DNA from: Amblyornis subalaris
Taxonomy: Eukaryota > Chordata > Aves > Passeriformes > Ptilonorhynchidae
Direction: 5' to 3'
Assembly: GCA_018881555.1 (NCBI GenBank)
Contig: JACAXG010000012.1
Location: forward strand, 1,674,001-1,738,000
DNA: 64,000 nt
Shown here piece by piece: positions 37,803-48,918 of this stretch. Each line of letters starts with the position of its first letter. Within the stretch, counting starts at the first letter, position 1. Made by a program: the position numbers and the translations under genes. The notes under the pieces are model-generated. The model was not told where the DNA came from. It saw only the letters and a list, made by a program, of their open reading frames with translations, and did not search any database.

Positions 37803-40095
37803 TGTGGCGATAGTACGGTATTTCGGTTGATGATTTTGATTCTCCAACAATCTTCAACATATACTGTTGAAGTATNCTGTTTAATCATAATTATTCTTAG
37901 AAATTTCAGTAGTCTTTACTAAACTTAATATCAGATCTTAGAATTTTTGTAGTCTTTGCAACATTTTTGGACTTACACCTGCAAAAATTATCTTGTTTTC
38001 TAACTTGATGACACATGCAAACTTGATGTATGCAGAAGTAGTTGATAAAGTATTTTCCCACTGGAACAACAAGTTATATGGAAACTGTGACACAGATCAT
38101 CAGTTAAGCAAAACACAGTATTTTAGGAGTATTAGACTTGATACATTCCTTTACACCACTTGAACAAGGGAAAACCAGCATGATTATATGAAACTGTGTA
38201 ATCTGCAAAACAGTGATGTAGTTTTGAGTGACAGAAATGCTGCCTTAAAACAAAAACACTGCTTGCTGAAAATTGTTGTGATTTTTATACCTTTGACACT
38301 AATGAAATAGCTCTTAAGAATATTTGAGGTGAGAAGCCTTGCCTGACATCTTTGTAAATTATATATCTTCAGTGACAGTCTCTTGTCCAGATTTGGAGAT
38401 AAATCAAATAGCACTGTTGAATAAGTGCCAGTTGTAAAATTGTTCAGAAAATCTACATAACTGATAAGATTGTGACTTGTACCAATTTAATATTAATTTA
38501 TTAACATTTATAAAAGTTATAGACTGAGATGGCATGAACTACAGTAGTAGCTGTCACTGTGGTGTGAAATATTCATACTCAACTAGAGAGGTTTGAATTT
38601 ACACTCCTGATGAGTTTGGTCTGCATAAAGAGATTATAGGATTGAGACTCCTTGAGTAAATTTACCACAGATATTCAATTGTTTCTCTGGACACAGCTAG
38701 GCTGTAGAAAGGACAAAAGTTTATTTTCTAGGTATGGGTAAGGGATAATTAAGCCAGCTGCTTTCCAAAGAGAAGTAGAGCACCTCTCTTTTCACTGAAA
38801 TTGAAAGGAGTGAAAATTATCAACCTCTTTGAGGTTGTGAACGCTGAATTATTAATATTCATTTTAGTGTCCACATCATTCATCTCCTATTCCTTGTTTT
38901 TGAATTTGAAAGTTTTTCTGAGAGAAAACAATGTGCTGAAGAACTAAGTGAATTCATATGAATGCTTTTAAAAATGACAGGGAAAAACCATAGGCTGGGA
39001 GTGATTCGTGCTACTTTATAAATATGCTGATTTTTCTGGACTGGCATTAAAACTTGACAATTATTCAGATATGCTCTTGGGAGCCAAATTTCCATTTAGT
39101 AGAGTACCTCAAGAATAGATCATATATATAAACTCAAGATGGTTTACATTTTGTGCTAATATCTTTGCCATTTTTAATGCAGACATCTATGTGGGATGTC
39201 TGCCATATGTATTACCTCGAATCAGTTGGTGTCCACATGGTAAGGACTAAGTGAACCATGTTACAATGCTGAAAGAGTTAATAAATTAAAATATTTTTAG
39301 AAGTTTGGATATACATTGGCTGGCATGCCTGTAAAAAAGTATGCATCTAACTTGACAGATAGTGCAACTCTGTTGTTTTAAAGTGATGAAAAAATACTTT
39401 GATTGAGCCATGCTACTGCGCATAAGGCTTGTACCCAACTCTTACTGTATTTACAGGTGGGGGGTTTTTTAGGTATTAAGAATTTTACTGTACAAAACCT
39501 GCAGTTATATGGGTATGGAGAATTGGACTGAGTGTAATCACATGTAATCACATTCAGTAATGTTAACTAATGAAAACCAAACGTAGCTAACATGCTGTTT
39601 TGGGGTGGGCAGAAGAAAAGATACAATAAACATATTCTGTTAAACACATGAGTACATTAAAATTTAGTCTTGCTTTCCACTACAGAAATTCTAAGGCCTG
39701 GTATTAATAATTAAGACTATATAGTAACCATTTCATGCTATGGTTTTAAGAGTGTCTCTTTCTTTCACCTAAATGTAAGAAAAATCTCTGTTTACCAATG
39801 ATGTGTCTAAATGTTATTTAATAAAGTTTATAAGTCTTGGAGAAATAATAGGTTAATTTTCTCTTGCTTAGATAGATGTGCCTAGAACTTCCATGGGTTT
39901 CTTATTGCCTTTAGCTGAAGTGCTATCTCTGTGTTGTGTTATTTTCCTTTCAGTAATTCCTGATGCAGATCTGTTTGGACAAATATGACAGAGAAAACAC
40001 TTATTAAATACTTGCACCTCTTAACAGGACTTAGATTTGCAGTGTCTGTTTCTTTGTTTAACCCCAGCAGCTTAAAAACATGAAATCACAGGTTT
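37803..40095. other. AT-rich DNA without recognised features
   Basis: No gene, repeat family or CpG island was recognised. A 10-bp tandem GTAATCACAT occurs twice near 39,533. An N is at 37,876. Confidence 0.5.
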
Positions 40096-40110
40096 TGAGA
40101 TTTAATGACT

Positions 40111-40419
40111 TTACTTGAAGAGATCTCCCTGTGTTGCAGAAGTGCCTTTGCAGATCTCCAGTACTTCATCTTGGACCAAGGTACAATATCTCTGTATCCC
40201 AGTGGCATCTATGGTCATTCCTGGAGCCCCTGTCATTATCAGCATATTCTTGTTCTTCTGTAGACAATTAATCCAAAGTGAAAGAGAAGGATGATTGTTT
40301 GGTTTCAAATGGTTTCTGAAAAGATTTTGCATCTTTTGCTGTTTGGTTTGGTTTTTTTGTTTAAAATTTGCATTTTTAAAGTGACTGTTGACCAAAAACA
40401 TTTTAAAGTAGCAGATCAA
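40111..40419 (-). other. Unidentified reverse-strand open frame (up to 102 codons)
   Basis: The C-terminal two thirds has protein-like composition, including MTGAPGMTIDATGIQRY and QDEVLEICKG before the stop. The N-terminal part lies in a Lys/Asn/Gln-rich stretch encoded by the local 101-bp repeat. I do not recognise the family. It may be the last part of the same decayed reverse-strand sequence that lies at 41.0-42.2 kb, or a chance frame. Confidence 0.2.
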
Positions 40420-40531
40420 TCTGGATTTTGCATCTTTTATGGTTTGTTGGGGGTTTTTTTTGTTTAAAAAGTACCTTTTTAAACCGCCTGTTGACCAAAA
40501 ACCATTTCAAATTAGTACAGATTTAAATCTG
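40323..40531. repeat. Tandem duplication of a 101-bp unit
   Basis: The unit starting GATTTTGCATCTTTT at 40,323 is repeated at 40,424. Both copies contain a T-rich run, GTTTAAAA and the block TGTTGACCAAAAAC. Identity is roughly 80% by eye, so it is an old tandem duplication. Sequences before and after it (AATGACTTTACTTGAA at 40,104 and AATGCCTTTACTTGAA at 40,533) are also similar, which suggests that more than one duplication event occurred here. Confidence 0.75.
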
Positions 40532-41037
40532 TAATGCCTTTACTTGAACGCAAATTTCTTAGAAGTCTCAGCAGTTATTCTTCACCCACCTGGATCCCAT
40601 GCTGTATCTTGAGGAAGATCGCTTACAAATACAGTGATTTTTTTTTTTTTAACATGTTAAAAACCAGTAACCAGAATGCTGTCATACCAGTCTTGTTTAC
40701 TGCAGACTGCAGTCTGTTGCAGCATTTATATAGCTTGCTTCTAGCAAGCAATGGTTATGTTAATATCTGAAGACATTGAGGGCTAATTTACACCAATACA
40801 CAAGCCAGATTCCATGTCTAACGTTTCAGATACTGGAGAAAGAAATTCTTCTTCAACATCCTAGAAAAGCTACATGTTTTTCATTTCTGCGGTCTTCAGA
40901 TCCCTAAAGCCCTTGTACAGAATTTTCACTGAAGGAAGAGGCCAATGGAACATCTTCAAGCTTTTCTGTATGGCATGAATAGCTTGAGTGTGGATATCTG
41001 TCAAATCTTTCAGCATTTTTGCTAGCTCACGTTACTT

Positions 41038-41304
41038 TCAGTGGAGTTGAGACATTTGTTTAAAGAGATTATTAACCTCCAAAAAAAAAAAAAAGATGAC
41101 TGGTAGAAGAATGCCAAGGAGTGAAGTCCCAAGTTGGTGTTCTCTTGTTGTAGGTGGAGTGCAAGTAGCCTTGTTACCTGTCTTAGGGAGAACAGAGCTG
41201 TCAGAAATCAGAGCACTATCCATTGTACTCTCTTGTTCCCAGACAGTTCCTTTATACCCTAGCAAACATTAAGTATCCCTCAAAATTATGAAGAGAGAGG
41301 TTAT
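41038..41304 (-). pseudogene. Downstream half of an unidentified reverse-strand open frame split by an LTR
   Basis: Reading leftwards from the LTR edge, the minus strand is open except for one TAA at 41,269-41,271 and continues to a stop at about 41,038. It includes a Ser/Thr-rich stretch, then a hydrophobic segment GTSLLGILLPVIFFFF that could be membrane-spanning; its Phe run comes from a homopolymer. The frame is the same as that of the open stretch on the other side of the LTR (41,876-42,159) once the LTR and one target copy are disregarded. I do not recognise the family. A decayed membrane-protein gene or an old mobile-element gene are both possible. Confidence 0.3.
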
Positions 41305-41875
41305 TGCAGGTTCACAATCTCCTTAAATCTTGCTTCAGGTGTGTCTGTCTGACACCTCTTGCATCACGTCGGACGTTCTCAATCAGAGAGGTGGGACAGA
41401 AGTGATTTTAACAATTTATTGCTAAAATAACAAACAGACTTCAGTCTCAGTCCGGCAGTGAGATTTTAACAACACATTGTAAAGATGGCGAATGTCACAG
41501 GACTCAGCGTTGCATAAGAATTTATAGTCTCCTAGACCAATAGGTCACTAAAACGACAGTTGTTTTGGTTTCTTGACCTATCCTTGTTAAAACCTGACCT
41601 CTGCAATGGGGCTGGTTTTTGGCCAATCACTCATCATGTTACGTATTCATGAACACTTCTATTAACTTAACTTAACTTTAAGCTATAAGGTAACATTATA
41701 CTTAAAATCTTTCACCAAAAACACCCAAAACTTGCTTCTTACTTATCACTATGAAAACACAGATCTGTAACTCTCCTAGTTAAAGCCATAAATTATTGTT
41801 AATTAAGCTAACCCAAACTGCTTCCAAGGTTATAAATCAAGGCTGCTATCAGCTTTTACTTCTCTGTTTCCTACA
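41305..41875 (-). mobile_element. Solo LTR of an endogenous retrovirus (5-bp target duplication)
   Basis: A 571-bp element has matching inverted ends: TGCAGG at 41,305 and CCTACA at 41,875, which reads TGTAGG on the minus strand. Near-identical 5-bp repeats flank it (GTTAT 41,300-41,304 and GTTAC 41,876-41,880). On the minus strand a TATA motif (CTATAAATTC, about 41,518-41,527) is followed about 100 nt later by AATAAA (41,415-41,420), the usual U3-R order. No primer-binding site or internal genes adjoin it, so it is a solo LTR. A 5-bp duplication with TG[T/C]AGG ends would fit an ERVL-type element. The mismatch between the target copies indicates moderate age. Confidence 0.8.
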
Positions 41876-42159
41876 GTTACGCTTGATTCACTTCTCAGAG
41901 CAGTGCTGCCCTTTATCTCATGTGTATTAGCTTTAAAAAATTTTGTTGTGGCTGAACTGTTAAAGATAGCATGGCTAAGTCCTGTCTCTTGTGCTAGTGC
42001 TGAGTTGTTAACGCTGTCCCAGAACGCTGTCCACAGTTTTCCTGTGGTGTGGTGGTCTTCTTCAAGTGCAACTATCAGAACACCATCAAGAGGAGTCAAG
42101 AGCATTAAGTAAGTGTGTGCTTGAAGAGAAGTTTTGAAGGGCCAAAGTAGAGGATTCAA
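41876..42159 (-). pseudogene. Upstream half of an unidentified reverse-strand open frame split by an LTR
   Basis: The minus strand is open from about 42,159 to the LTR boundary, roughly 94 codons. The first in-frame ATG is about 18 codons in. The peptide looks protein-like, with segments such as LDGVLIVALEEDHHTTGK and two N-glycosylation-type sites (NNS, NSS). It does not match a family I know. The solo LTR at 41,305-41,875 interrupts it in phase with the open stretch beyond. Confidence 0.3.
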
Positions 42160-45100
42160 GTTTATTACATAAATTGATTAGAATATGTGTCTATAACATG
42201 ACAACTCTAATCTGATTTTTCTGTCTGGGAGACGTCTTCAATTTGAATCACCTATCTCTTGATCTGGGAGAAGTGTTATTTTCCTTAAAAATGCCCCTCA
42301 ATGCTCTCATAATCTTCCACACTCGTACTGAAAAGAGAGGCGTGTGTAACAGCTGATGGCTTTGCTTAAAGCTCCTGCACTCTTCTATGACCTCAAAATA
42401 GGAATCTGTTTATTGTGGGAACGCTAATGAAATCCACTTGGATCAGGGAATACGAACTACTCAATCTAAAAGAGAGAAGGAATTTTTTTCTTACCTGCCC
42501 ATCTGTTTCCTCTGGTGGAGGAGCTCATACCTTGGTGGACAAGCACATATCACTGTACTTTTCAGAGAACAGTGTGCCAATTGTCCATCTTTATAGCTGT
42601 TCATACCATCCTGTTTGTGTTTCTGTGCTTTGTTTGCACTGTGTTAAAAAATGTAGGTATTGGTGTTTTGCTTAAACCCCTTTTATTTTGATAAGGTGCA
42701 CTTAACCTTCCATTTTGGAAACGTTTTTTATTTTCATTTCTGTAATATTGTAGCTAAAAAGAAACCTGAAGAAGGAAGGGTTTCAAATATGGTGCTGCAG
42801 AAAGTCTACTATTTCACTAGTACTGATGGTTATTCAGGGTGAACTAACAAACTTGTCAAAACAAAACCTGATTTATCCACCACAAAGGAAAGAGGGGTAA
42901 AGGGGGAAAAACCAAAACCAACAACAAAAAAACAAACACAAAAACAACCAACCAAAAACCCCAAAACAAACGAAAACCCAAACCAACAACAACAAAAAAA
43001 GAAAGCCTAGCTAAACTCACAACTTTGATGATCCCGAAAACTTTAGAGACTTCGAAAGCCCATACCTGAAATTGAGTTATGATTTCAGTTTTTTAAAAGT
43101 AGAAGAAAAGCCCATGTTTCTTGTTTCCTGAGGATTATTTATGAAATATGCTTAATTTAAACAATCGTGTATTAAAAAATCCCAGAGTCCAGCTCTCCAA
43201 ATTTGTTCTGAGACTGGAGGGTCAAACTGCATAATCTCCTGCAGCAGCATTTCTGAAACTGCTGAGCATTCCCGTTGGAAACTGATACCCTCCAATGGGA
43301 TAAAAAGATATAATTCAGTGAGAAGTAACAATTATAAGAACATATAATAAGGGGAAGTATAGCCAGGCATTAGCTATCTTGGCTCTACAAGGTTACAGGG
43401 GGAGGGGGGAAATAAATTTTATTTCAGACACAGGGTAAAATTGCAATCTCCCAAAACTGGTAGAGAGTGGACTTGCTGGGTGTACTATCACTTTTGTTAT
43501 TTTTTCATGCTACAATCACCGTTCCCTAACTTAAATAATTTTGTTTGATCCATCCAGATAAAAAAGGTTTTATTTTGTTACAGTTTGGAAGTAATGGGAT
43601 TCTTTGCTTCTTTCCATGTTTGCTTGGAGGTATTGAGAGTTGGGATTTGCTGCTGCTATTGTTTCAGGATGTGGGTTGTTCTTTGGGATGTTTTTTAGAT
43701 GAAGCAGATCAAAATGGACTGCAAGACGTGCCAGCATGGATCAGGAAGGGGACATCCTGAAACAAGAAGCCACAAAGTATGTAAAACAATGTGCTTCAGA
43801 TTAGACTTTTCTAAATGCCCTTCATCGCAGCAGTGCTGAATGTTCTGTCTGGCAGTTCATCTTGAGCTGTCTTTGAAATTCAAGTGATGTACATGATCCT
43901 TAAATATGGGCCAGTTGGGTACATCAGTAGTTGACTGATCATAAAACCCAAAGCAAACATATCGTTCATCTTCAATTAATTTTTGTCAAGTGACAGAAAA
44001 CAGCAAAAGTTATCTGTAGAATAGAAGTATAAATCCATAGTCTTCACCAAATTTCCATTTGTAGAATTTTCTGGACAGGGCCAAATAATTGAAGTACTAA
44101 TTTATTTATTTTTTCTTGGCATGTTCATTTTTTCGGTTACAGATACACAGTAATTTACCATCTGTATTTTTAAGCACTGAAGATGATAGCTAGAAAAGTT
44201 CTGAAACACTTAATTTTGAACAATTTTCCAATTTTTCTGTGTCAAAAGTTAAGGAATTTTATCATTTAAATTATTCCATTCTATCTAAGATACAGGTAAA
44301 TGAGACGTAGTTGTATACCAGAAATGGTAGGAAAAGAAACAGATACCAGATGCAATAAATATATTTTGTAATAATGTACTGGATTACAGATTATTATAAC
44401 TGTGTTATCAAAAAAAAAATAACAGGCTGCAAAGACAAAAATGCAAACCCCCAAGTTCCGAAACATCACAGATGTGATGTTGTATATGTATACTGTTGTA
44501 TACAGATTTAAGGAAAAAGCTGGCCCAATCCCAACCTGCTAAAATATTCATAATCCNCACAAAATGGCAATTAAAAGGTGACAGAGAAAGAACACTCATG
44601 GAGGAACCCCCCCAATAATAATAATAATCACCAGAAGTCTAATCTACTGCCCTGCCTGCAGATAATGCATATATACAACATGACTATAGTTCAGTATATA
44701 AAGAAACAAGAGATGTTCTGGCACAGTGACTTCTCTATTTGCTTTTGCATTGGCATGTAGGTACATTGTGAACTCCATACAGTGTAAGCAGGAGGCACTC
44801 ATATATCTTAAAATATTGTGTGCAGCTCCAAACACAATGACTTCAAGCCTACAGGCTGCAATACAAATAGTAAACAATTCTTTTCTGCTTGACAGTCGTT
44901 ATTTATACGCCCACAGTTATAAACGCTATATAATAATTGACTGGTCTTTGTTACTAAAGATATTTATTTCATCACTTTCATTCCTTTGCCCACCCAGGGT
45001 ACTCAAGATTCATATTTTAGCATGTCCAGTTTATGGATGGAGGTGAACTCAAGAGATACCCCATGGTCTGGCTTTTTAAAGTGAGTTCTAACTGATGTGC

Positions 45101-45400
45101 TGCTTACAAGCTTCAGCTAAGGGAATTACATATCTACATCCTACTCTCTTGCTGATACTGTGCATCAGTGGTTTTTCCCGTGTGTTTTACATCCTCAGTA
45201 AACATCTGGGTTCAAAGAGAAAGCGAAGTCTTCTGGGTCCCCAACCTGCAAAGAGATTGTCTGTAACCTGTGCCTCGAGTGCACTCGAGCAGTGGCCTCA
45301 GGGAAAGGAGAGTCACATGGAAAGAGAAAATAGCAGGCTGGTTGAGCAGCACAGCTGGAGGGGAAGACTTTGAACTCTCTCAGTGAAAGTGGTACCTCTC
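42160..45400. other. AT-rich intergenic DNA
   Basis: Open frames here are short and unrecognised. The main structures are an A/C-rich low-complexity tract at 42,897-43,003 and a short AAT-repeat near 44,613. An N is at 44,557. Confidence 0.5.
42897..43003. repeat. A/C-rich low-complexity tract
   Basis: About 105 bp consist almost only of A and C in imperfect CAAA/CCAAA units. It could be the degenerate tail of a retroposon or simple sequence. Confidence 0.7.
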
Positions 45401-45439
45401 TGAGTGGCCTCGCCTGGACATGTACACCTGGCAAGGGTG

Positions 45440-46110
45440 TTTCAAAGACTTTAGCTGGTGTGGCGAGTTCTGAACGAAGCTGCCGGAGCTGGAGAGGTTC
45501 GGGTTTAGGTCGGATTTTCAAGGGGGTCCGTTGCAAATGAGACTTAGCAAGCGTTTTCATGACTGCCGTACAGCCACGCTGTAATGAGCGAGGGAGGGAC
45601 CCGCGGAGCCCCCAGGGTTTGCTGCTTTGCCCTTGTCGCCGCCGGGGCCGGACGTATAGATCGTGGTGAGCACGGGCTCGGAGCAGCCGCGGCCGGGCGG
45701 GCTCTACGCAGGGCTTTGCGGAGCGTCTGGGCTTGAGGCACAGCGCCACCCAGAGGGCCTGTGTGGCGGGGAGCCGTGCCGGGCTCGGAGTTCTCGATTC
45801 GCTCTCGGCGTGTTCCTGCACGGCCGGGAGGGAACGAGGGGGCCTCATACCCACCCGCGGCCGTGCGGGGCTGCTGCCCGCGCCCCCGACCGTGCCGTTC
45901 AGCATGCCGGGACAGCGCGGCCGGACCGAGGCGGGCGCTGTCCGCGGTGCTGAGCGGAGTGGAGGGGCGGGAGGCGCCGCGCGGCCGGGCTCCTCGAGGT
46001 GCTGGAAAGAATCGTATTTCCAGCGTGCCGCGGGAAGCTAGCTGGCTTTCACCGTCTGGCTCCTTCCCCCGGCGGGCCTCAGATTCTACGAGGGTGTAAA
46101 TATTTATGTT
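45440..46110. promoter_or_regulatory. CpG island upstream of GAD1
   Basis: GC- and CpG-rich block about 1.7-2.3 kb upstream of the inferred GAD1 start, with overlapping open frames on both strands but no coding signature. It contains the strong RE1-like element at 45,934-45,954. It may be an alternative GAD1 promoter, an antisense promoter, or a silencer/enhancer region. Confidence 0.55.
45934..45954 (-). promoter_or_regulatory. Near-consensus REST/NRSF binding site (RE1/NRSE)
   Basis: On the minus strand the 21 bases read CTCAGCACC, G, then CGGACAGCGCC. This is 19 of 21 matches to the commonly used RE1 consensus TTCAGCACC-A-CGGACAGCGCC, with both half-sites intact. REST represses neuronal genes in non-neuronal cells, and GAD1 is a neuronal gene, so the location 1.8 kb upstream of its promoter is sensible. 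Binding is inferred from the motif only. Confidence 0.75.
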
Positions 46111-46814
46111 AAACCATGTCTGTTTACTCCAGACACACGTACTTCTGGAAAGCCAGAAGGGAAGGAATAAGTACACACTCCGTGTGCCTGCGGGGCACAG
46201 ACCCGGCCGGGTCGCGCCTCAGTGACTGATGCCTTAGGAGTTCTTTGCGTGATCTTTCGTTGACTCTGTGCTCCACTCCTGTCACGATTTCCTTTGAACG
46301 TTTGTTTACGTTCAGAAAGACAATCAGCTACAGTTGTATTATTATTTCTTACGCTCTGCACTGAGCAAATGTTTTGCCCGATTGGTTGAAACCACCTTTA
46401 AAATGATAGCCTAGATAGATGGGGAAAAGTCATGTCAGGTAGGGCCACTAATATCTGTAAAACTATGTTTAAAAGCTAGCCTTTGTGCTGTCGGTGTTTT
46501 CATTACACGTCCAGTTTCTCATAAGTGTGCTCGACAAAGCAGTTGCCTTGGCGACTTAATCCTGTCAGTCGGCCGATTTCCTTTACAAAACGGGCTTGTA
46601 AGTTTTTGCTTTTCCCTCGAGTCCTTCAAGAAGGACACGTCCCTGCTGCTCATTGCGCTGCCCAGCATCTCCTGCACAGAAACAAATTCTCTGGCTCTAT
46701 CGGGCTGTTTCCCCTCCTCTCGTCTCATTGCGGATTCCTCCCAGCCCCTTACGTGACATCTTTTTGAGAAGGGTTTGGTATAGGAATCTGCGTAGCTACC
46801 GTGGCGTGCTGAAA

Positions 46815-46835
46815 TACAGCACCACGGTCACCACC
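46815..46835 (+). promoter_or_regulatory. Weaker RE1-like element
   Basis: The plus strand reads TACAGCACC, A, then CGGTCACCACC, 17 of 21 matches to the RE1 consensus. The left half-site CAGCACC is perfect and the right half-site has two core mismatches. It lies 0.9 kb upstream of the GAD1 leader exon and 0.86 kb from the stronger site. Confidence 0.45.
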
Positions 46836-46999
46836 GCAAAAGGTTGGCGAAGCATGTTCGGGGTGTGGGATGGATTAACACACACTTGGAGGTGTGAGGA
46901 GTACAAAGAACTTGTTGTCTTAATGTTCCTCGTTTTAGCAAGGGGATGTCTGGTATAAAATCGCAATTTAATGGCAATACTGAGGGCAAGTCGCAGGAA

Positions 47000-47700
47000 T
47001 CCAGGTGTTCCCCTGCGGCGGTGCTCGTGCCTCTGCCACCCTCTGGCGGGGAGGAGCGGGGCGAGCCAGCGGGTCACATCAGACCCTCGGCACGGCGAAG
47101 GGGGGACGAGAGGTGTTGCTAAGGTACAATTCACATGGACCCCGCCTGGCTCATTCGTGTCCCGCACCATGCACAGGAGAGGGCCGGGGCCGTAGGGACG
47201 GCCGAAGCGGGAGTTCGGCCCCGTCGCCTCAACGGTGCGCCGATGTGTGCGGTGCCTGTTAGCACAGCTGGCGACCTCGGGTCAAGCCGCTGCTGGCCAG
47301 GGAAAGCCTCTGGCTCCGTCCGCACGCGGGCTCAAAGAGGGGCTCGCACGGCAGAACCCCCTGCCTAGGGTGCCGCCCCCGGCGCGGCTGGGCAGCCCCA
47401 CCCGCCGCGGGAGTCAGCCCCGCCGCCCCGGGGCGACGCAGACCAGCGGCAGCAGCCGGGGCCGGTGGGCCGCGCTTCCCCGCCCCAGCCGGCCGCCTCA
47501 GTGGTCCCCAGCCCCCGAGCGGAGCGGAGCGGCGCGGCGCGGAGGGGGTGGCGGCAGTCCTGTGACTCATGCCTGCGTCGAAGCAGATCAACCGGCGATT
47601 CACGCTTTTAAAAAAGCAAATCCGAGCACTTCTGGAAAAAAAGGTCATCTCGCATTAAATTCCGCGGAGCGATTGGTATTCCGACGTCGTTTCTGGCAGA
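47000..47700 (+). promoter_or_regulatory. GAD1: GAD1 proximal CpG island
   Basis: CpG-dense sequence leads directly into the core promoter. It includes an AP-1 type TGACTCA (about 47,563-47,569) and a GACGTC CRE-like core at 47,683-47,688 just downstream. Open frames here are compositional and not coding. Confidence 0.6.
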
Positions 47701-47709
47701 GTTTATAAG
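47672..47709 (+). promoter_or_regulatory. GAD1: GAD1 core promoter: CCAAT and TATA boxes
   Basis: A reverse CCAAT box (ATTGG, 47,672-47,676) and a GACGTC motif precede a TATA box (TTTATAAG, 47,702-47,709). About 25-30 nt downstream the expected start lies near 47,730-47,738. A strong splice donor at 47,785 supports a short leader exon here. Confidence 0.65.
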
Positions 47710-47731
47710 CGGCGAGTCGCTCCTAGGCAAG

Positions 47732-47784
47732 AGTCGCCCTGCCTGCCTGGACTACGGCGATAAGAGTGTCCGCTCGCCCCCTTG
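47732..47784 (+). other. GAD1: GAD1 non-coding leader exon (inferred)
   Basis: The left end is inferred from the TATA box and is approximate. The right end is the strong donor CTTG|GTAAGT at 47,785. The exon has no ATG. It would splice to the acceptor at 48,918, across an intron of 1,134 bp. Non-coding 5' exons are known for GAD1 in mammals. Confidence 0.5.
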
Positions 47785-48918
47785 GTAAGTGTCCTCTAAA
47801 CAGCATCCTATTTTTTCAAGCCTTTGGGATCCTCTGGAGCATTTTTTCCCCCTAAAACCAGGCAAATGAGGAATAGAGGGGTTTTTGATACAGCTAGCGC
47901 CCTAGACATCGTGTTAACCTGTTACTTCACTTCCAGGCATTGTCTGGAAAATCTCTTCTGCTTTATGGCTGTTTTCTCTTTCGTCTTAAAAAAATAAATA
48001 CCTGTTTTCCATTGAAATCATTGATCCGTTGCGTTTACACGCGGGTATAAATCCATCTAGCAGTGGAAATGAATCGGTTTCTACCGATTTGAAAAAAGCA
48101 GCTGACAAAGAAAGCGTTCGTTCGTTACCGCGACCTTCATTTTCTTTACAAGGGGAAGAAAATAAATCGCAGGTAGCTGTGGGGACAAAGAGACGAACTG
48201 GGCACTGACCCGGCAATTCTCGATCACCGACCCTGTATTGGTTATCGGAACGCCGTGTCCGCCAGGAAAGAGCTGAACATCTGGCGAGGAGCGAGGGCTG
48301 GTCCTGCACCTTCCTTTCCCCAGACAGACATGCCTCTCCTGCCATTTGCGCCGCTAAAACGAGCACGGGCACGGGAGATCGCTGGTTAGTGCTGGAGCAC
48401 GTAGTGGCCCCGATTTGCTGAAACATGTGTGTGCAAATACACATGTATGTGGCGCCTGTCATCGGACCTGGGCAAAATGCACCTTTGTGGTGGTGGGGGT
48501 TTATCTGTCAGTCTTTCCTGAACGCTTAGCCTGTCGTGTGTTTGGTAAAGCCGAGAAGCAGGCTCTGTTTGGAATTGTAGGTCGTTTGGGCTGGTAATTT
48601 CGAAGCCCGCTTTGCACGTTGGTCTCCATTTGATGCGAGCCACATAATTGCCCTGCTCAGTGGCCACCGAAATAATTGCCATAGACTTCATGCTCTGCTA
48701 AATCCGTCATTCAGGCGCGGGGCGTAGCGCCCTGGCATCCAGCGAAGGGAAGATTTTGCTCCTCAGTCTGTCGAGGCATTTTCCCGGTGCGGTCGGCGCC
48801 TGCCTGTCCTGCCGCCGCCCCGGGACCTGCGCGGCTACCGCCCGCTGGTGTCCGGACGGGACTCCTGTGCGGGGCTCCAGGAGACTAGACTGCTAAACCC
48901 GCCTGTTCTTCCTTCCAG

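Noticed and set aside
45195..46176. Open frames of 210-236 codons on the minus strand upstream of GAD1
   Set aside because: CpG-island composition explains them. They overlap plus-strand open frames and show no recognisable protein.
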